Below the pieces are notes generated by a model, which saw only the letters and a list, made by a program, of their open reading frames with translations, had not been told where the DNA came from and did not search any database. From Epiperipatus broadwayi (taxonomy: Eukaryota; Onychophora; Udeonychophora; Euonychophora; Peripatidae): 64,000 bases of DNA. Below, one piece after another: positions 50,237 through 62,155 of the stretch. Position 1 is the first letter of the stretch. Each line of letters opens with the position of its first letter. Where the stretch lies: assembly GCA_028023455.1 (NCBI GenBank), contig JAQFVV010006216.1, positions 4,542,877-4,606,876 of the forward strand, in the 5' to 3' direction. The position numbers and the translations under genes are program-made.

Positions 50237-50329
50237 TGAATTTCATTTATAGGTTTATGACAATTCAAATATTTTTATAAATTATTATACCACATGTCTG
50301 TGTGCTTATATATAAGTATGTTTTATGTA

Positions 50330-53130
50330 AACTTATTGAAACCCATTTGTAAATTAGATGTAATACTAGATTTCTTTTTATATTATTTAAAATTGGAAAG
50401 CTTAATCTATATGTATAGCCATATTCTGCAGACATTGTTATTAATACATTGATAATTCATTGTTAAAGTTATTCCAATGAATTTAATCAATCCAAAATAG
50501 TTTTAGAATATTATATATTTGTATTATATTTTTGATCACAGTAACAGTTATAGAGCTTTTGTTCACTGAGCTGGATTTATGCACAACATTCTGTTATATA
50601 AAATGGGTTTATGTTTGGTGTTATAGATATCCAGTGGATGATAAGTTCATTACTTTCTTTACTCCTAGATTGACACAAAGAGATATCTTTTAAAGTCCAT
50701 GCACTACATTTTATTTTAATTATTTAGAAATTAAGTTTATAGTTGGCCAATACAATTGGCCAGAGTATTGATGATGACCAGCATGTTTAGTAACCCAGAA
50801 TTATTTGATCTATTGACGTATTTTAATGGATTTGCACCTAAGTATGTGCATTCAAATTTTTTAATTAATCTGCCCCAAGCTGGCAAATATGCAATAATTA
50901 GCCTTGTCTATAGTAAACCCATTTCAAATCCAGAAATAAAATGACTGTTGATTTATTTTTATTGATGGTCATTCATGACAATTAATGATTATTCTTTTGT
51001 GTAATTCTGGTGAACTTATACTTATTTATAGTGTTTGTGTTGATCTTTCATTCCTATGCTCCTTGTGTTCATCATATTCATAGTCAATCCTTTTATATTT
51101 AATTTTAAATTTTGTAATAACTTGGGGAAGCCATTGTAGCCAATAAAATACACTAGCCATTGTAACTATATAAATAAATATTAGTTTATTATAACTGAAT
51201 AAAAATGATAGTGAAATCAATTGAGTGAATTACACTTATCTCCAATAATATATTCATTCAACAAAGAAAAATTTCTTTTCCTCTTCACACATATATAAAG
51301 CATGTTCATAGTAACACATACTGGCTCTATTTGTAACTACTTAAAAATAAAAAATAAAATTAATATTAAATATCATCAAGTTGGAAAAGGAAATCAAACT
51401 CTTTTATTCACTTTACCTATGTACATGTGTTTTACCTGGGCGCCACTAGGCTGTCTAAACCTAGATAAAGTTATATAATATATTTATTCATAGTGTACCT
51501 GGTTCAAACCCACTTGGTATAATCTTTACAACACATGCACTTGGATAAATGTAAAACAACATCCTGATATTTTAGTTATGCCAATAAAACTACAAATTCT
51601 CACTTATTTTCACAGATGTTACCAGCTCAGTTTAAGTACATAGATTTACAGATGCATAGATGCTCTTGTTAATGGCTCACAAACAAACATAGTGAGAATC
51701 ATTATTTATATATATGGCCCTTAAACCCATTTATTTAATTTATTTATCAATAATGATATAATGATGATGATGATGAAGATGATTTCAGACACAGCTCTTG
51801 AAATTAACTCATAACAACTAATTTTAGCTTTTTATAAACCTATAATTATTTGCCCAAAAACCATTAATATTCACCAATGATGATGACGGTCATAACCAAT
51901 CTCACAACATAAAATTTAGCTTTTTATAAACCTATAATTATTTACTTAAAACATTATTATATTTAAACTGTGATCCAATGCTTTTAACATCATGAATGAT
52001 CATAATTAAGTGATAAAATTAAAAATAACAATACTAATAATAATGATAACAACGCAAAAGACAAATATTGTATAATTATATTTATTAAGATTCTTTCCTT
52101 TTAATAAACAAATTTCTAATCATCTAATTGACTTGAATTATTATATCAATCAAATAATATGTTATTAAAACAAAATATCAAATACTGTATGTGTAACCAA
52201 ACAAGATTAAATATATGTGTATGTTCCTACCCATTTAAAATAATAAAATGAAACATTAAAAAAAAAAATAATAATAAATAAAATATTTCATTGAATGCTT
52301 ATTCAATATTTCTCCCAGCTTTATTATATATGTTATAAATGCAATACAAAAGTCATTCACGCAATATGTGTGAGTTCACTTTAATGCATGTAAATCTATA
52401 CTCGATTAATTTGCTCCTTTAAAAATAACTATTAAGCAATAATATTTTAGTCCAACCTATTTGACTTATCTTAATTGACATATGTATGTATAAGCAGTCA
52501 CACACCCCACACACACATGATATGTGAGCATATATATCATGTTAAAACGTTTCCCCTCATATTATTCATTTATAAACAAATTATTTAAATGTTGAGCAAA
52601 GCAACATTTATATCAAATTTAAATATGCAAGATAATTAAAAAACATTATAAAATATATATTGACAGGTTGCTCAAGTACTCAACAAATGTCAATAAATAA
52701 AAGACATTTTATTATTACAATATAAAAAAAATAATATTCAAAGATAAGAAACATTAAGTCTAATAATTTCAAAATATATTTGTGATGTTGTTATGCATAA
52801 GGATACTTAATGACATAAAATAAATAAATACATTTTTAATGTTTATGTATTTAAAAAAAATGTTTGACCTATAGGAGATTCAAACAATTATTTTTAATGA
52901 GTAAAAAGAAATGATTAATAAAATTTCAAAGTTACATATCCATTTTCACTTCTTACTAATGTTCAAGTTAAAACAACAGACTGCTCTCTTGTCTATAGTT
53001 TCAGGCTGAGGTGGCTTAGCTCTGGCACTTCACTCATTTTCTTCTTTATACCATTTTAAATTTATTTCTGTCACTTTTGATGAACATAAAAGAAAACTTT
53101 AAAGAAATTGATTAGTAGATTAGTTGAGGC
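50330..53130. other. AT-rich sequence with short repeats, no gene seen
   Basis: A 62-codon frame at 50756-50944 has mixed composition but no motif or splice context. An 87-bp-offset duplication with TTTTATAAACCTATAATTAT occurs at about 51827 and 51914, next to GATGAT triplets. Confidence 0.45.
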
Positions 53131-53192
53131 TTGATGTGTGGATTATTTACATCTTCCATCTTTTTTACTTTTTTTCTCCTCCCTCTCTTCAA

Positions 53193-53337
53193 AGATGATG
53201 ATCCTTTAATGAGCCATGGAATGAAAAAGCAGTCTCGAAGACAGAATGTGGTTTTTGGCTTGGTTGACTTGAAATGCAGCTATTCTCTGGCTCTTAAAGA
53301 TATATATGAATGTACAGACAAACTATTGAATTTATGA
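53193..53337 (+). CDS. Candidate terminal exon, unidentified
   Basis: A long pyrimidine tract (TTTTTTTCTCCTCCCTCTCTTCAAAG) is cut by an AG acceptor and followed by about 47 open codons ending in TGA. The peptide runs from DDDPLMSHGMKKQSRRQNVV to CTDKLLNL and has balanced composition with a basic patch. The opposite strand is closed. No domain is recognised and no upstream exon is found. It could be a decayed exon or an element fragment. Confidence 0.3.
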
Positions 53338-54239
53338 TGGTGAGATCCCAGGAACAAAATAATGCAAGTTAACACTGCATACTTTTTTCTTAAAGCTAAC
53401 AACATAAACATTGAGTTTTTTTCCAAAGTAGCAATTTATGCACTCTCTTTATAACACCATTTTACATTTTAGCTTCTTTTTAGGGACTGAATCTTTATCG
53501 ATCCCTCCAGAATAACTTAACTGCAATATCAGCACATCTTCTTCTATACTATATAAAGCAATATTTTAACAGTTTGCTTTCACTTTTCCTTCAATGAGAG
53601 AACTTGAAGAAATAATCAACTCTACTCCTCAGAGCTTGAAAAGAGAGAAAAAATAACACAACTGACTACTGACTGCTGAACTCATGTAAAACTGACTGAA
53701 CTCTTTCTCACACAACTTTTTATATCTCAATTGCTCTGCAGCTGTGTAGGGATGTTAGTCAAAGATCTCCTTTTTAAACAAACAGCTATGATTTTAGAAA
53801 AACAACAGAATCCAAACTGATGCCAATTAATGGTCAAATAACAAAAAGAAAATTAATGTCTCCATCCATTTGTCAAAATATCATCCCTTCTTTTGACAAT
53901 TTAAAATTCAGTCAACAAAAGAAAAAAATAATAAAAATCAAAATTTATTTGTAATTAAAAAATGTCAGTGTCTCTGTTTACACATTCACACTTTGATTCT
54001 AGAAAACATGTGCTTTGCAGGCTAGGAATGTGTTAACTCTTAGATATGACCCCTTAAACCATCTAGTCTAGCCTCTTTTATTTTTAAAAAAATAAGCTAT
54101 ATAATGAAATGGATATATTAAATATAAGAGCCTGACACAACTATCTCTTATAATATTCATTTTTCTCATTACTACTTACTAATAAATATTTATAATATGC
54201 ACACACGCACAAAGATATATAAATATTTTTTTATTTAAT

Positions 54240-54560
54240 AATATATATGTGTGGGAATGGGACTCTTTTCCTACAATATATATAATAAGCACAGGAAATA
54301 TATATGTTTTTTATTTGAATTGGCATTGAGAATGTTTAAACCGAATAAACACTCAGTCAATTTAAAAATATTTGAAATAAATTTTGTGACTGATTATTCA
54401 TTCTTTCTAGACTAAATATTTAGACATCTTTCCATATAAGAAAATGAAGTAATGAGAGAAAACTTTTCTCACAAAAATTGTCTTGTGCTATGGTTAGAAG
54501 ATATTTCAATTACCTATCATAATAGTTGCATAAGTCTTACTCTCAAAGTATTGTTTATAT
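54240..54560 (+). repeat. Dispersed copy of the 317-bp satellite unit
   Basis: It shares TTTTTTATTTGAATTGGCAT, the CAATTTAAAAATATTTGAAAT segment and AATTTTGTGACTGATTA with the array at 41330-42045, as a single unit. It abuts the inverted Penelope fragment. Confidence 0.7.
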
Positions 54561-55070
54561 TGTATTTATTGTTTGGTCTGTTTCCATAATCTAATGTGGG
54601 TATTGAATGCCTTTAGAAAAATTTAATTTTATTTAAATATTCCAAATACATTCAACTGTTAGTAATAGCACATCAAACAGGCCAATAGATGTACAATGTT
54701 TCAAGAGGTATTATTGTCCACTTTTCTTCGGATGTTGCTGGCCTGACCAATGACAGTACTAGCATGGGAATTGAACCTGGACCCTTAGATTTTTGTGTAT
54801 TGGATTTTAAGGTAATGCTCTAACTAACTGAACCATCCTGCCATAGGCAACAATTCTATTTTTTCCATCTTTTTGTTTTAAGAGCAAAGTTTACTATACA
54901 TGTTATTGTCACATTAGATTGTCTTATGGGATTGTTTACCATTGTCATGTGAGCACATTCTTTAAATTTTATTTTTCTTTCCTCCTTTCTTCTTTATCCA
55001 ATATTTTTGTGTTTGAATGATTGAACATATGTTCAATGGTATACACATGGTCTGCTACCTTAGACACATC
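54553..55070 (-). mobile_element. Penelope-like element, inverted 3' fragment with tRNA-like module
   Basis: On the minus strand it repeats, in order, the EN-coding end of the Penelope-like element (ATGTGTCTAAGGTAGCAGAC, then CACAAAAATATTGGATAAA), the tRNA-like module (54763-54847) and the AT-rich tail ending near TTCAATACCCACATTAG. It is the inverted counterpart of about 55795-56335. A truncated inverted copy upstream is a known Penelope arrangement. Confidence 0.78.
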
Positions 55071-55084
55071 TGTTTTTATTTTTT

Positions 55085-56000
55085 TTAATCATCAGTTTTC
55101 TATGTGAATGATAGATTTGTTATATGCCACATGGTGAAACACTGTTACAACATATCTGGAAACATATCAATAACATATCTCCAATTAAATTCACAATAGA
55201 CTCAGAACAAAAACAAAAATTGGCATTCTTAGATGTTCTTATGACAAGACTTGTTCATGGAAAATTCAAAACTATAGTTTACTGAAAACCTACACATACA
55301 GGAAAGTACCTAGCTTATACATCCAATCACCCCAGAAACACAAAACATGGAGTTATACTATTCCTATGGAAGAGATTAAAAAAAGTTTGTTCTAAAATTG
55401 GTGTTTTGCAAAAAAAGAAAGATTTATATAGAACAAACTTTTATAAAAATGATTATCCATCAGCTGTTATTAAGAAAACCTTAAATAGACAACAAAATAA
55501 TCATTAAAAGAAATACCAATTATTGGCACTATACTGTACCCACGTATACCAAAAATAGCAGTCAAATTAAGGAAAATCTGCAATCAGTATAACATCAGAT
55601 CAGCCTCCAGAGCCATATAATACTATGGGGAATTCTGACATCTACAAAGTCTAAACTTGAAATGCTGAAAAGAAAAAACTGCATCTATGAAATGCCATGT
55701 TAATGTGGAAGAACATATATGGGTGAGACCAGTTATCCCATTGAAAAGCACTTGCAAGAACAAACCATGATGATTAGAAGAAAGAAAACATGTGTCTAAT
55801 CTAAGGTAGCAGACTATGTATGTGCCAATGAACATATATTCAATTAGAAAAATACAAAAATATTGGATAAAAAAGAAAAGGTACAAAGAAGAAAAGTTGA
55901 AGAAGCTGCTCACATGACAATGGAAAACAATCATATAAGTCAAACTAATGTGATTCCTTTGCTCTTAAGAAGACAAAATGGAGAAATCAAGAGGAACATT
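55085..56000 (+). pseudogene. Penelope-like RT C-terminal half and GIY-YIG endonuclease
   Basis: With frame changes, the translation shows FYVNDRFVI (RT motif C, YVDD-like, with Asn in the first Asp position), then KLAFLDVLM and KPTHTGKYLAY, two signature blocks of Penelope-like RTs. Farther on come CIYEMPC and CGRTYMGETS, the GIY-YIG nuclease core with its Arg/Tyr and the conserved Gly-Glu. The family's enzyme couples reverse transcription with this nuclease, unlike LINEs. Several stops (for example before KPTHTGK) show it is dead. The RT N-terminal half is not upstream but further downstream (56500-57320). Confidence 0.85.
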
Positions 56001-56035
56001 ATAGATAAGTATATAAAATTTCTGACTGTTGCTTT

Positions 56036-56116
56036 TGGCAAGATGACTCAGTTGGTTAGAGCATTATCTTAAAATTCAATACTCAAGAATTTAAGGGTTC
56101 AGGTTCGATTCTCATG
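56036..56116 (+). other. tRNA-like module in the 3' region of the Penelope-like element
   Basis: GACTCAGTTGGTTAGAGC (A-box region) and GGTTCGATTC (B box at 56102) lie about 55 bases apart, with an anticodon-arm-like segment between. The inverted copy at 54763-54847 has TGGTTCAGTTAGTTAGAGC and GGTTCAATTCC. A tRNA-derived pol III promoter is the clear reading. Both copies are joined to the same Penelope 3' coding end and share the same tail, so the module travels with that element. Confidence 0.8.
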
Positions 56117-56335
56117 TTAGGACTGTCACTGATCAGGCCAGCAATACCTGAAGAATCTGGGAGTATAATACCTCTCAAAACTTTGTGCATATACTAACCT
56201 GTTTGATGTGCTATTACTAACAGTTGAATGTATTTGGAATATTTAAATAAAGTTAAATTTTTCTAAAGACATTGAATGCTCATATTACATGATGGGAATA
56301 GTCCAAACAATAATTACAACTATAATACCATCATC
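56117..56335 (+). repeat. Tail shared by both tRNA-like modules
   Basis: About 220 bp match the inverted copy: GATCAGGCCAGCAA, GATGTGCTATTACTAACAGT, TGAATGTATTTGGAATATTT and TCCAAACAATAATTACAA. It would be a SINE body or the Penelope 3' untranslated region. Confidence 0.78.
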
Positions 56336-56499
56336 ACAAACCTTCAGGAAAACACTAAGTATTTAGTATGGACCTGATACTATATCAAATTTCAGCCATT
56401 ACAAAACATTATAACTAAGCGGTTGAAAATAAAAAAAACTTTTAACTTTCTTATGTAAATGTAAATCTTAAAGAATAATTCCTAAAGGTTTTCAACTAA

Positions 56500-57320
56500 A
56501 ACCTCCAATATACTCCCAGAGAGTTGAGAAAATTACTCAGAGAGCAAGTGATGCTTTTTTAAGAAAAAGAAATAATGACCAAAGGTTATCAAACCTTGTA
56601 TTTCATTAATAATGTAGAATGTTTTTTTTAAAATAAATGTACTGATAAAGACATCACAAGTGTTTCTCAAGAAGTAAAAATATCATACTCTACATTATAT
56701 GAAAAAATAAAAGAATGCTAAAAGGAAAAACTTGCTAACCTACATGGGCATGTTAAAAGTCATAAGTACACAGCAGTGTACCAGCTTCATCTGTTAAAAA
56801 TCTCAGTTCTAAACATCTAACAGATACTGAAATTCTGAAAAGGGATTAAACTTTGCCATAACACCATCTAATATCCCATTATTAGATATAATGGCAACCA
56901 CTGAGGAAGTCACTAAAAATTGCCTTTAGAAGAAGCAGCAGAATTACACTGGAGAATAAAAAGACCACTTGACAAGCAACAAAAATTGAAGTCAAATGAA
57001 GCTATGGTTAGAGGAAAACAATTAAATCTCTTAAAATAAATATATAATTATTCACTCTGCTGACAAAGGCAATGCAACAATTGTAATAGATAAACTGATT
57101 ATAACAACAAAATACAAGAATTCATCCAGAAAATTAATACAGAAAAGTGGTAAAAAAATCCAATACCCAATACAGAAACAAAGTTAGAAGCATTACTCAG
57201 AAAGCATCACAGCTACTTCAATAATTCACACAAAAAAATAAAATAACATTACATTTTAGCAAAATTCCTCATCTTTACGGTGTAACAATCATACTTCTAC
57301 ATTCACATAACAAAACCTAG
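56500..57320 (+). pseudogene. Penelope-like element, N-terminal part of a second copy
   Basis: With frame changes the stretch reads NLSSKHLTDTEI at about 56800, SADKGNATIVID at about 57060-57093 and IPHLYGV at about 57265-57283. These match the N-terminal conserved blocks of Penelope-like RTs (the LS...LT..E, ADKG and HLYGLPK-type motifs). Because this N-terminal half lies downstream of a C-terminal half in the same orientation, the locus is a tandem of partial copies, the arrangement known for Penelope pseudo-LTRs. Stops are frequent. The match fades after about 57320. Confidence 0.75.
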
Positions 57321-58119
57321 AGCCCAGGTAAAACACACTAAACCTGATTGAAATGGCATAGGGAGATCCCACATCCAACCAAACTTCAACCTATTTACTA
57401 GTGCTGTATGGCTTAGCATCTTATGAATGACCGTTTCTGAGGTAATGCATGGTCCTAATATAATTTGTGAACTGGATGTGAACAGGGAGAGACATGAGAT
57501 CCACAAATGGTTCATACATGCAATACCAAATGGGTTAAATAAACTATAATATTAAATTTAAGGTAATACTAATAATTAATTCTAATGCATATCAACTTAT
57601 ATCTAAATAATAATTTAAATGAAATTGGAATATGAGTAAAAGATGAGGTAAATTTTAATAAGTTTCATTAATAATAAATATAATATAATGAAACAGTAAG
57701 ATCTGCTTTGCAGATCTTTGTTTCACCTTTTCTCACCTTTTTCCTGCCCTCATATCTTAGTTTAAACCCCAATGTATCGTAGTGTGTCTGCAATGTGCTT
57801 ATATGCTGAAAATCCTGCCCAATTTTAAACCATGAGTACAACGCTTGTATTATATATAATTGTATAACTGATGCCCAATAAATAAAATGTTATAAATTAT
57901 GTGTGTTCACATAAAAGAGATTTATGTAAAAAGTAGGTTATATGGGTCATAATTGCGCACACACTGTGATATTTATATTAAAACTTATGTTAAAATAATA
58001 AATTGTTATTTAAAATTATTTTGTTTGAATCTGTCTACAAAATATATTACAGTCATAATATTTGTTTCGATTTAAAACAAAATTTATATTCATTTCGTAA
58101 ATAGATTCAAATATTGAAA
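57321..58119. other. AT-rich sequence, no gene seen
   Basis: The first 200 bases could still be decayed Penelope-like sequence. The rest is AT-rich with no motif. Confidence 0.45.
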
Positions 58120-58219
58120 ATTAAAAGGGTAGTTGAGGAGAGACTGTACTGCCACCATCAGATGGCATTGAGACACCATCAACAACCAGCCTGAAACCTG
58201 CAAGTGATAAATTTATTTA

Positions 58220-58545
58220 CCAAAGTGGCTGAAAAATGACAAAGAAAAAAAAATTGATGAAAGTGGTTGAAAAATGACAAATAAAAAACCCCCCAATGAA
58301 AGTGGCTGAAAAATGACAAATAAAAAAAAGAGAATTGCTGGAAGTGGCTGAAAAATGACAAATAAAAAAAGAGAATCACTGAAAGTGGCTGAAAAATGAC
58401 AAATAAAAAAAACCCAATGAAAGTGGCTGAAAAATAACAAATAAAAAAGAGAATCGTGAAAGTGGCTGAAAAATGACAAATAAAAAAAACCTCGATGAAA
58501 GTGGCTGAAAAATGACGAATAAAAAAAACCCGATGAAAGTGGCTG
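58220..58545 (-). repeat. Minisatellite in the left arm of foldback 2
   Basis: About nine units built on GTGGCTGAAAAATGACAAAT plus a variable A-rich linker of 10-20 bases. The right arm has fewer units (about five, 61975-62155, inverted). The frames crossing it on either strand are repeat artefacts. Confidence 0.9.
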
Positions 58546-59272
58546 ACCCCCCTCCCCTAAAATCAAAATTTGTTCACTTAAATTGAAAAATAAAAATGGC
58601 TGAAGATATATGTACACAAGAAATACATAAAAAGTAGAAATTATTAAAAAAAAAAAATGGTATCAAATCCTGTAATAATTCAAATTTAAAAAATAAATAA
58701 GTCCGGGGTTAATACAAAAAAAACATGGCGGACAAAACATGGGAAATCCAAAGTAATGGTTATATATGAATGGACAAATTAAGTAGCTGTCAATATTTGC
58801 AAATGATCACATATAAAAGCAATGATTATATAAGCTAAAAAGAATATTACTGTTTTGAAGTGATGGCATATCATGAAAAATAAGTCAAATTAAGTAGCTA
58901 TCAATATTTGCAAATGATCAGATTTAAAAGCAAAGGTTATATAAACTAAAAAGAATATTACATGAGAGAATTTATTTCTTAAATTGCATCAAGAATACAA
59001 TCAAAAATAATTAAAATGCTAATACAGAATTTGGTGTATTACGAAGAATTACTGAGTAACTTTTCAAAAATATACATTTAATATTTAAAAAATAAAAAGA
59101 CTGTTTGCAAATAAGAAATCACAATACTTAAATACAGAGTAATAAATAGTAAGTAATTAAATATATTAGCAAGTTTAAAATAGAAAGTTTAAAATAATCA
59201 TCAACTATAGTTTCAGGAAAAATTATTATATTTATTGGCAAGAATGTTACAAGATGTTATTTTAACAAGAAT

Positions 59273-59398
59273 TTAAATAATTAAGAATATTAAAATAGAG
59301 AGTTTTAAACATATATTTGTAGCAAAATTACCAAATTTTTGTTCAGAGTTCAGTTTGGCACCATTTACACAATGAGTTGATCGATGTTTTTCTGCCAT
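59273..59398 (-). CDS. Short zinc-finger-like ORF in the left arm of foldback 2
   Basis: A minus-strand ATG opens a 41-codon frame, MAEKHRSTHCVNGAKLNSEQ followed by KFG and a hydrophobic tail. It is the inverted partner of 61113-61175. The right-arm copy has a Cys where this one has His at residue 5. The Cys-x4-Cys-x-Asn layout of the right copy is that of the start of a THAP zinc finger, a DNA-binding domain found in P-element-like transposases. A GT that could be a splice donor follows KF (TTTG/GTAATT), so this may be exon 1 of a lost transposase. The match is short; function is inference. Confidence 0.35.
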   Translation of the reverse strand: MAEKHRSTHCVNGAKLNSEQKFGNFATNICLKLSILIFLII

Positions 59399-60364
59399 GT
59401 TAACAACTCTTCTTTAATTAAAATTATAGCCCTGTAATCTCAGCCAATCTCCATGTGAGTAACAGCAGATTAAAAAAATAATTTAACACAAGACAAAACA
59501 CTAGCCAAGTTATTTAAAGAAGTTGCAGATTGAAATGTGACGTAATAGCTCTTTCTTACATTAAAAAATAGTTGAAATTGAAATGTGATGTAAGAGCTAC
59601 TTCTTACATTAAAAAAATATAACGCCCCAATCCAATTTAAAATAATACATGTTTCTTCAGCATTTAGCCCAAGAGAAAATATTTTCTTAAAAAGATACTT
59701 TAGTATTATATTCTGTTCATCGTAAATATATATAAGATGGATATTTCATTACATTTTATTTAAACAAAGTTGCCAATTCCTTTTTTTTTTAGTACGAGAT
59801 GTCTAATTACAAATGTAAATTCCCCCCTTCCCACCAAATAGCGTTAATTAACAAATGAAGTCGGCGTAGATTTTAAAAAAATATACTAAATACTTTTAAA
59901 AGAAAAGTATTTTCAACAGCAAATTATTTAGCTGTAAAGCAATTAATTTTTTCCTGGCTTTGAAATGAGGGCATATGTAAATTTATTAATAATATTTAAT
60001 AATTAAAAATCAATAGTAATTGCAAAAATAAATTTAGTTTAGAGTCAGCACCATTTTTCATTTCTTTTGGGAGATAGCTAATGGAGTACCCGAATGGATT
60101 TATATTCTGCAAATAATCTTTTTCCTATGGCATGTCACTGTTTGTATTTTCAAAATGAAATGTGATGTTATTTTCACATGAAAAACAATTTCTTGAAACA
60201 AAAAAAAATGGACAAATCCAAGTACATACTATAAATGAAGGAAGTCATCGGTAATTATTTTTTGTGTATTGATTTTTAATTATTAAATATTATTAATGAA
60301 TTTACATATACCCTAATTTCAAAGCCAGGAAAAAATAATTGCTTTACAGCTAAATAATTTAATG

Positions 60365-60825
60365 TTGAAAGTACTTTTCTTTTAAAAGTATTTAGTATAT
60401 TTTTGGAAAATCTACGCCAACTTCATTTGTTAATTAATGCTATTTGGTGGGAAGGGGGGAATTTACATTTGTAATTAGATATCTCGTACTAAAAAAAAAA
60501 GGAATTGGAAACTTTGTTTAAATAAAATGTAATGAAATATCCATCTTATATATATTTACTATGAACATAATATAATACTAAAGTATCTTTTTTGAAGTTG
60601 AAAGTACTTTTCTTTTAAAAGTATTTAGTATATTTTTTGAAAATCTACACTGACTTCGTTTGTTAATTAATGCTATTCAGTGGGAAGGGGGGAATTCACA
60701 TTTGTAATTAGACATCTCGTACTAAAAAAAAGGGATTTGGCAATTTTGTTTAAATAAAATGTAATGAAATATCCATCTTATATATATTTACTATGAACAG
60801 AATATAATACTAATGTATCTTTTTA
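60365..60825 (+). repeat. Tandem duplication in the right arm of foldback 2
   Basis: Two direct units of about 233 bp (from 60365 and 60598) both start GTTGAAAGTACTTTTCTTTT and include TGGGAAGGGGGGAATT and ATATCCATCTTATATATATT. The left arm has one unit, so the duplication came after the palindrome formed. Confidence 0.85.
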
Positions 60826-61112
60826 AGAAAATATTTTCTCTTGGGCTAAATGCTGAAGAAACGTATTATTTTAAATTGGATTGGGGTGTTATATTGTTTT
60901 AATGTAAGAAGTAGCTCTTATATCATATTTCAATTGCAACTATTTTTTAATATAAGAAAGAGCTATTACGTCACATTTCAATCTGCAACTTCTTTAAATA
61001 ACTTGGCTAGTGTTTTGTCTTGTGTTAAATTATTTTTTTAATCTGCTGTTACTCACATGAAGATCGGCTGAGATTACAGGGCTATAATTTTAATTAAAAA
61101 AGAGTTGTAAAC

Positions 61113-61175
61113 ATGGCAGAAGGATGTCGATCATCTCATTGTGTAAATGGCACCGAACTGAACTCTGAACAATAA
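61113..61175 (+). CDS. Short zinc-finger-like ORF in the right arm of foldback 2
   Basis: The + frame reads MAEGCRSSHCVNGTELNSEQ and stops. Cys-x4-Cys-x-Asn right after the start Met is the opening of a THAP-type C2CH finger (compare the usual M..C...C.N layout). The left-arm partner has lost the first Cys but stays open longer. G/GTAATA at 61180 lies where an exon-1 donor would be. The downstream Cys-His pair of a THAP finger is not seen, so the domain is at best the first exon. The inference that the ancestor encoded a P-element-like transposase rests on this and on the 8-bp duplications. Confidence 0.35.
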   Translation: MAEGCRSSHCVNGTELNSEQ

Positions 61176-61974
61176 TTTGGTAATATTTCTACAAATATAT
61201 TTTTAAAACTCTCTATTTTAATATTCTTAATTATTTAAATTCTTGTTAAAATAACATCTTGTAACATTCTTGCCAATAAATATAATAATTTTTCCTGAAA
61301 CTGTAGTCGATGATTATTTTAAACTTGCTAATATATTTAATTACTTACTATTTATTACACTGTATTTAAGTGTTGTGATTTCTTATTTGAAAATAGTCTT
61401 TTTATTTTTTAAATATTAAATGTATATTTTTGAAAAGTTACTCAGTAATTCTTTATAATACACCAAATTATGTATTTGCATTTTAATTATTTTTGATCAT
61501 ATTCTTGATGTAATTTGAGAAATAGATTCTCTCATGTAATATTCTTTTTAGTTTATATAACCTTTGCTTTTAAATCTGATCATTTGCAAATATTGACAGC
61601 TACTTAATTTGACTTATTTTTCATGATATGCCATCACTTCAAAACAGTAATATTCTTTTTAGCTTATATAACCATTGCTTTTATATGTGATCGTTTGCAA
61701 ATATTGACAGCTACTTAATTTGCCCATTCATATATAACCATTGCTTTGGATTTCCCGCATTTTGTCCACCATTGTCTGCCATGTTTGTTTTTGTATTAAT
61801 CATGGACTTATTTATTTTTTAAATTTGAATTATTACAGGATTTTATATCATTTTGTTTTTGTTTTTTAATAATTTCTACTTTTTATGTATTTCTTGTGTA
61901 CATATATCTTCAGCCATTTTTATTTTTCAATTTAAGTGAACAAATTTTGATTTTAGGGGGGGGGTCAGCCACTT

Positions 61975-62155
61975 TCATCAGTTTTTTTTTATTTGTTATT
62001 TTTCAGCCACTTTCAGCGATTCTCTTTTTTTATTTGTCATTTTTCAGCCATTGTTCATCGGGGTTTTTTTTTATTTGTCATTTTCCAGCGACTTTCATGT
62101 CATTTTTCAGCCACTTTCATCGGGTTTTTTTTTATTTGTCATTTTTCAGCCACTT
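61975..62155 (+). repeat. Minisatellite in the right arm of foldback 2
   Basis: About five units of ATTTGTCATTTTTCAGCCAC plus variable linker, the inverse of the left-arm array. One unit is truncated (about 62095). Confidence 0.9.

Noticed and set aside
55623-55943. 106-codon minus frame
   Set aside because: It is antisense to the GIY-YIG region of the Penelope-like element.
58179-58617. Phe/Ser/His-rich minus frames (and + frames at 61896-62199)
   Set aside because: They are translations of the foldback arm minisatellite.
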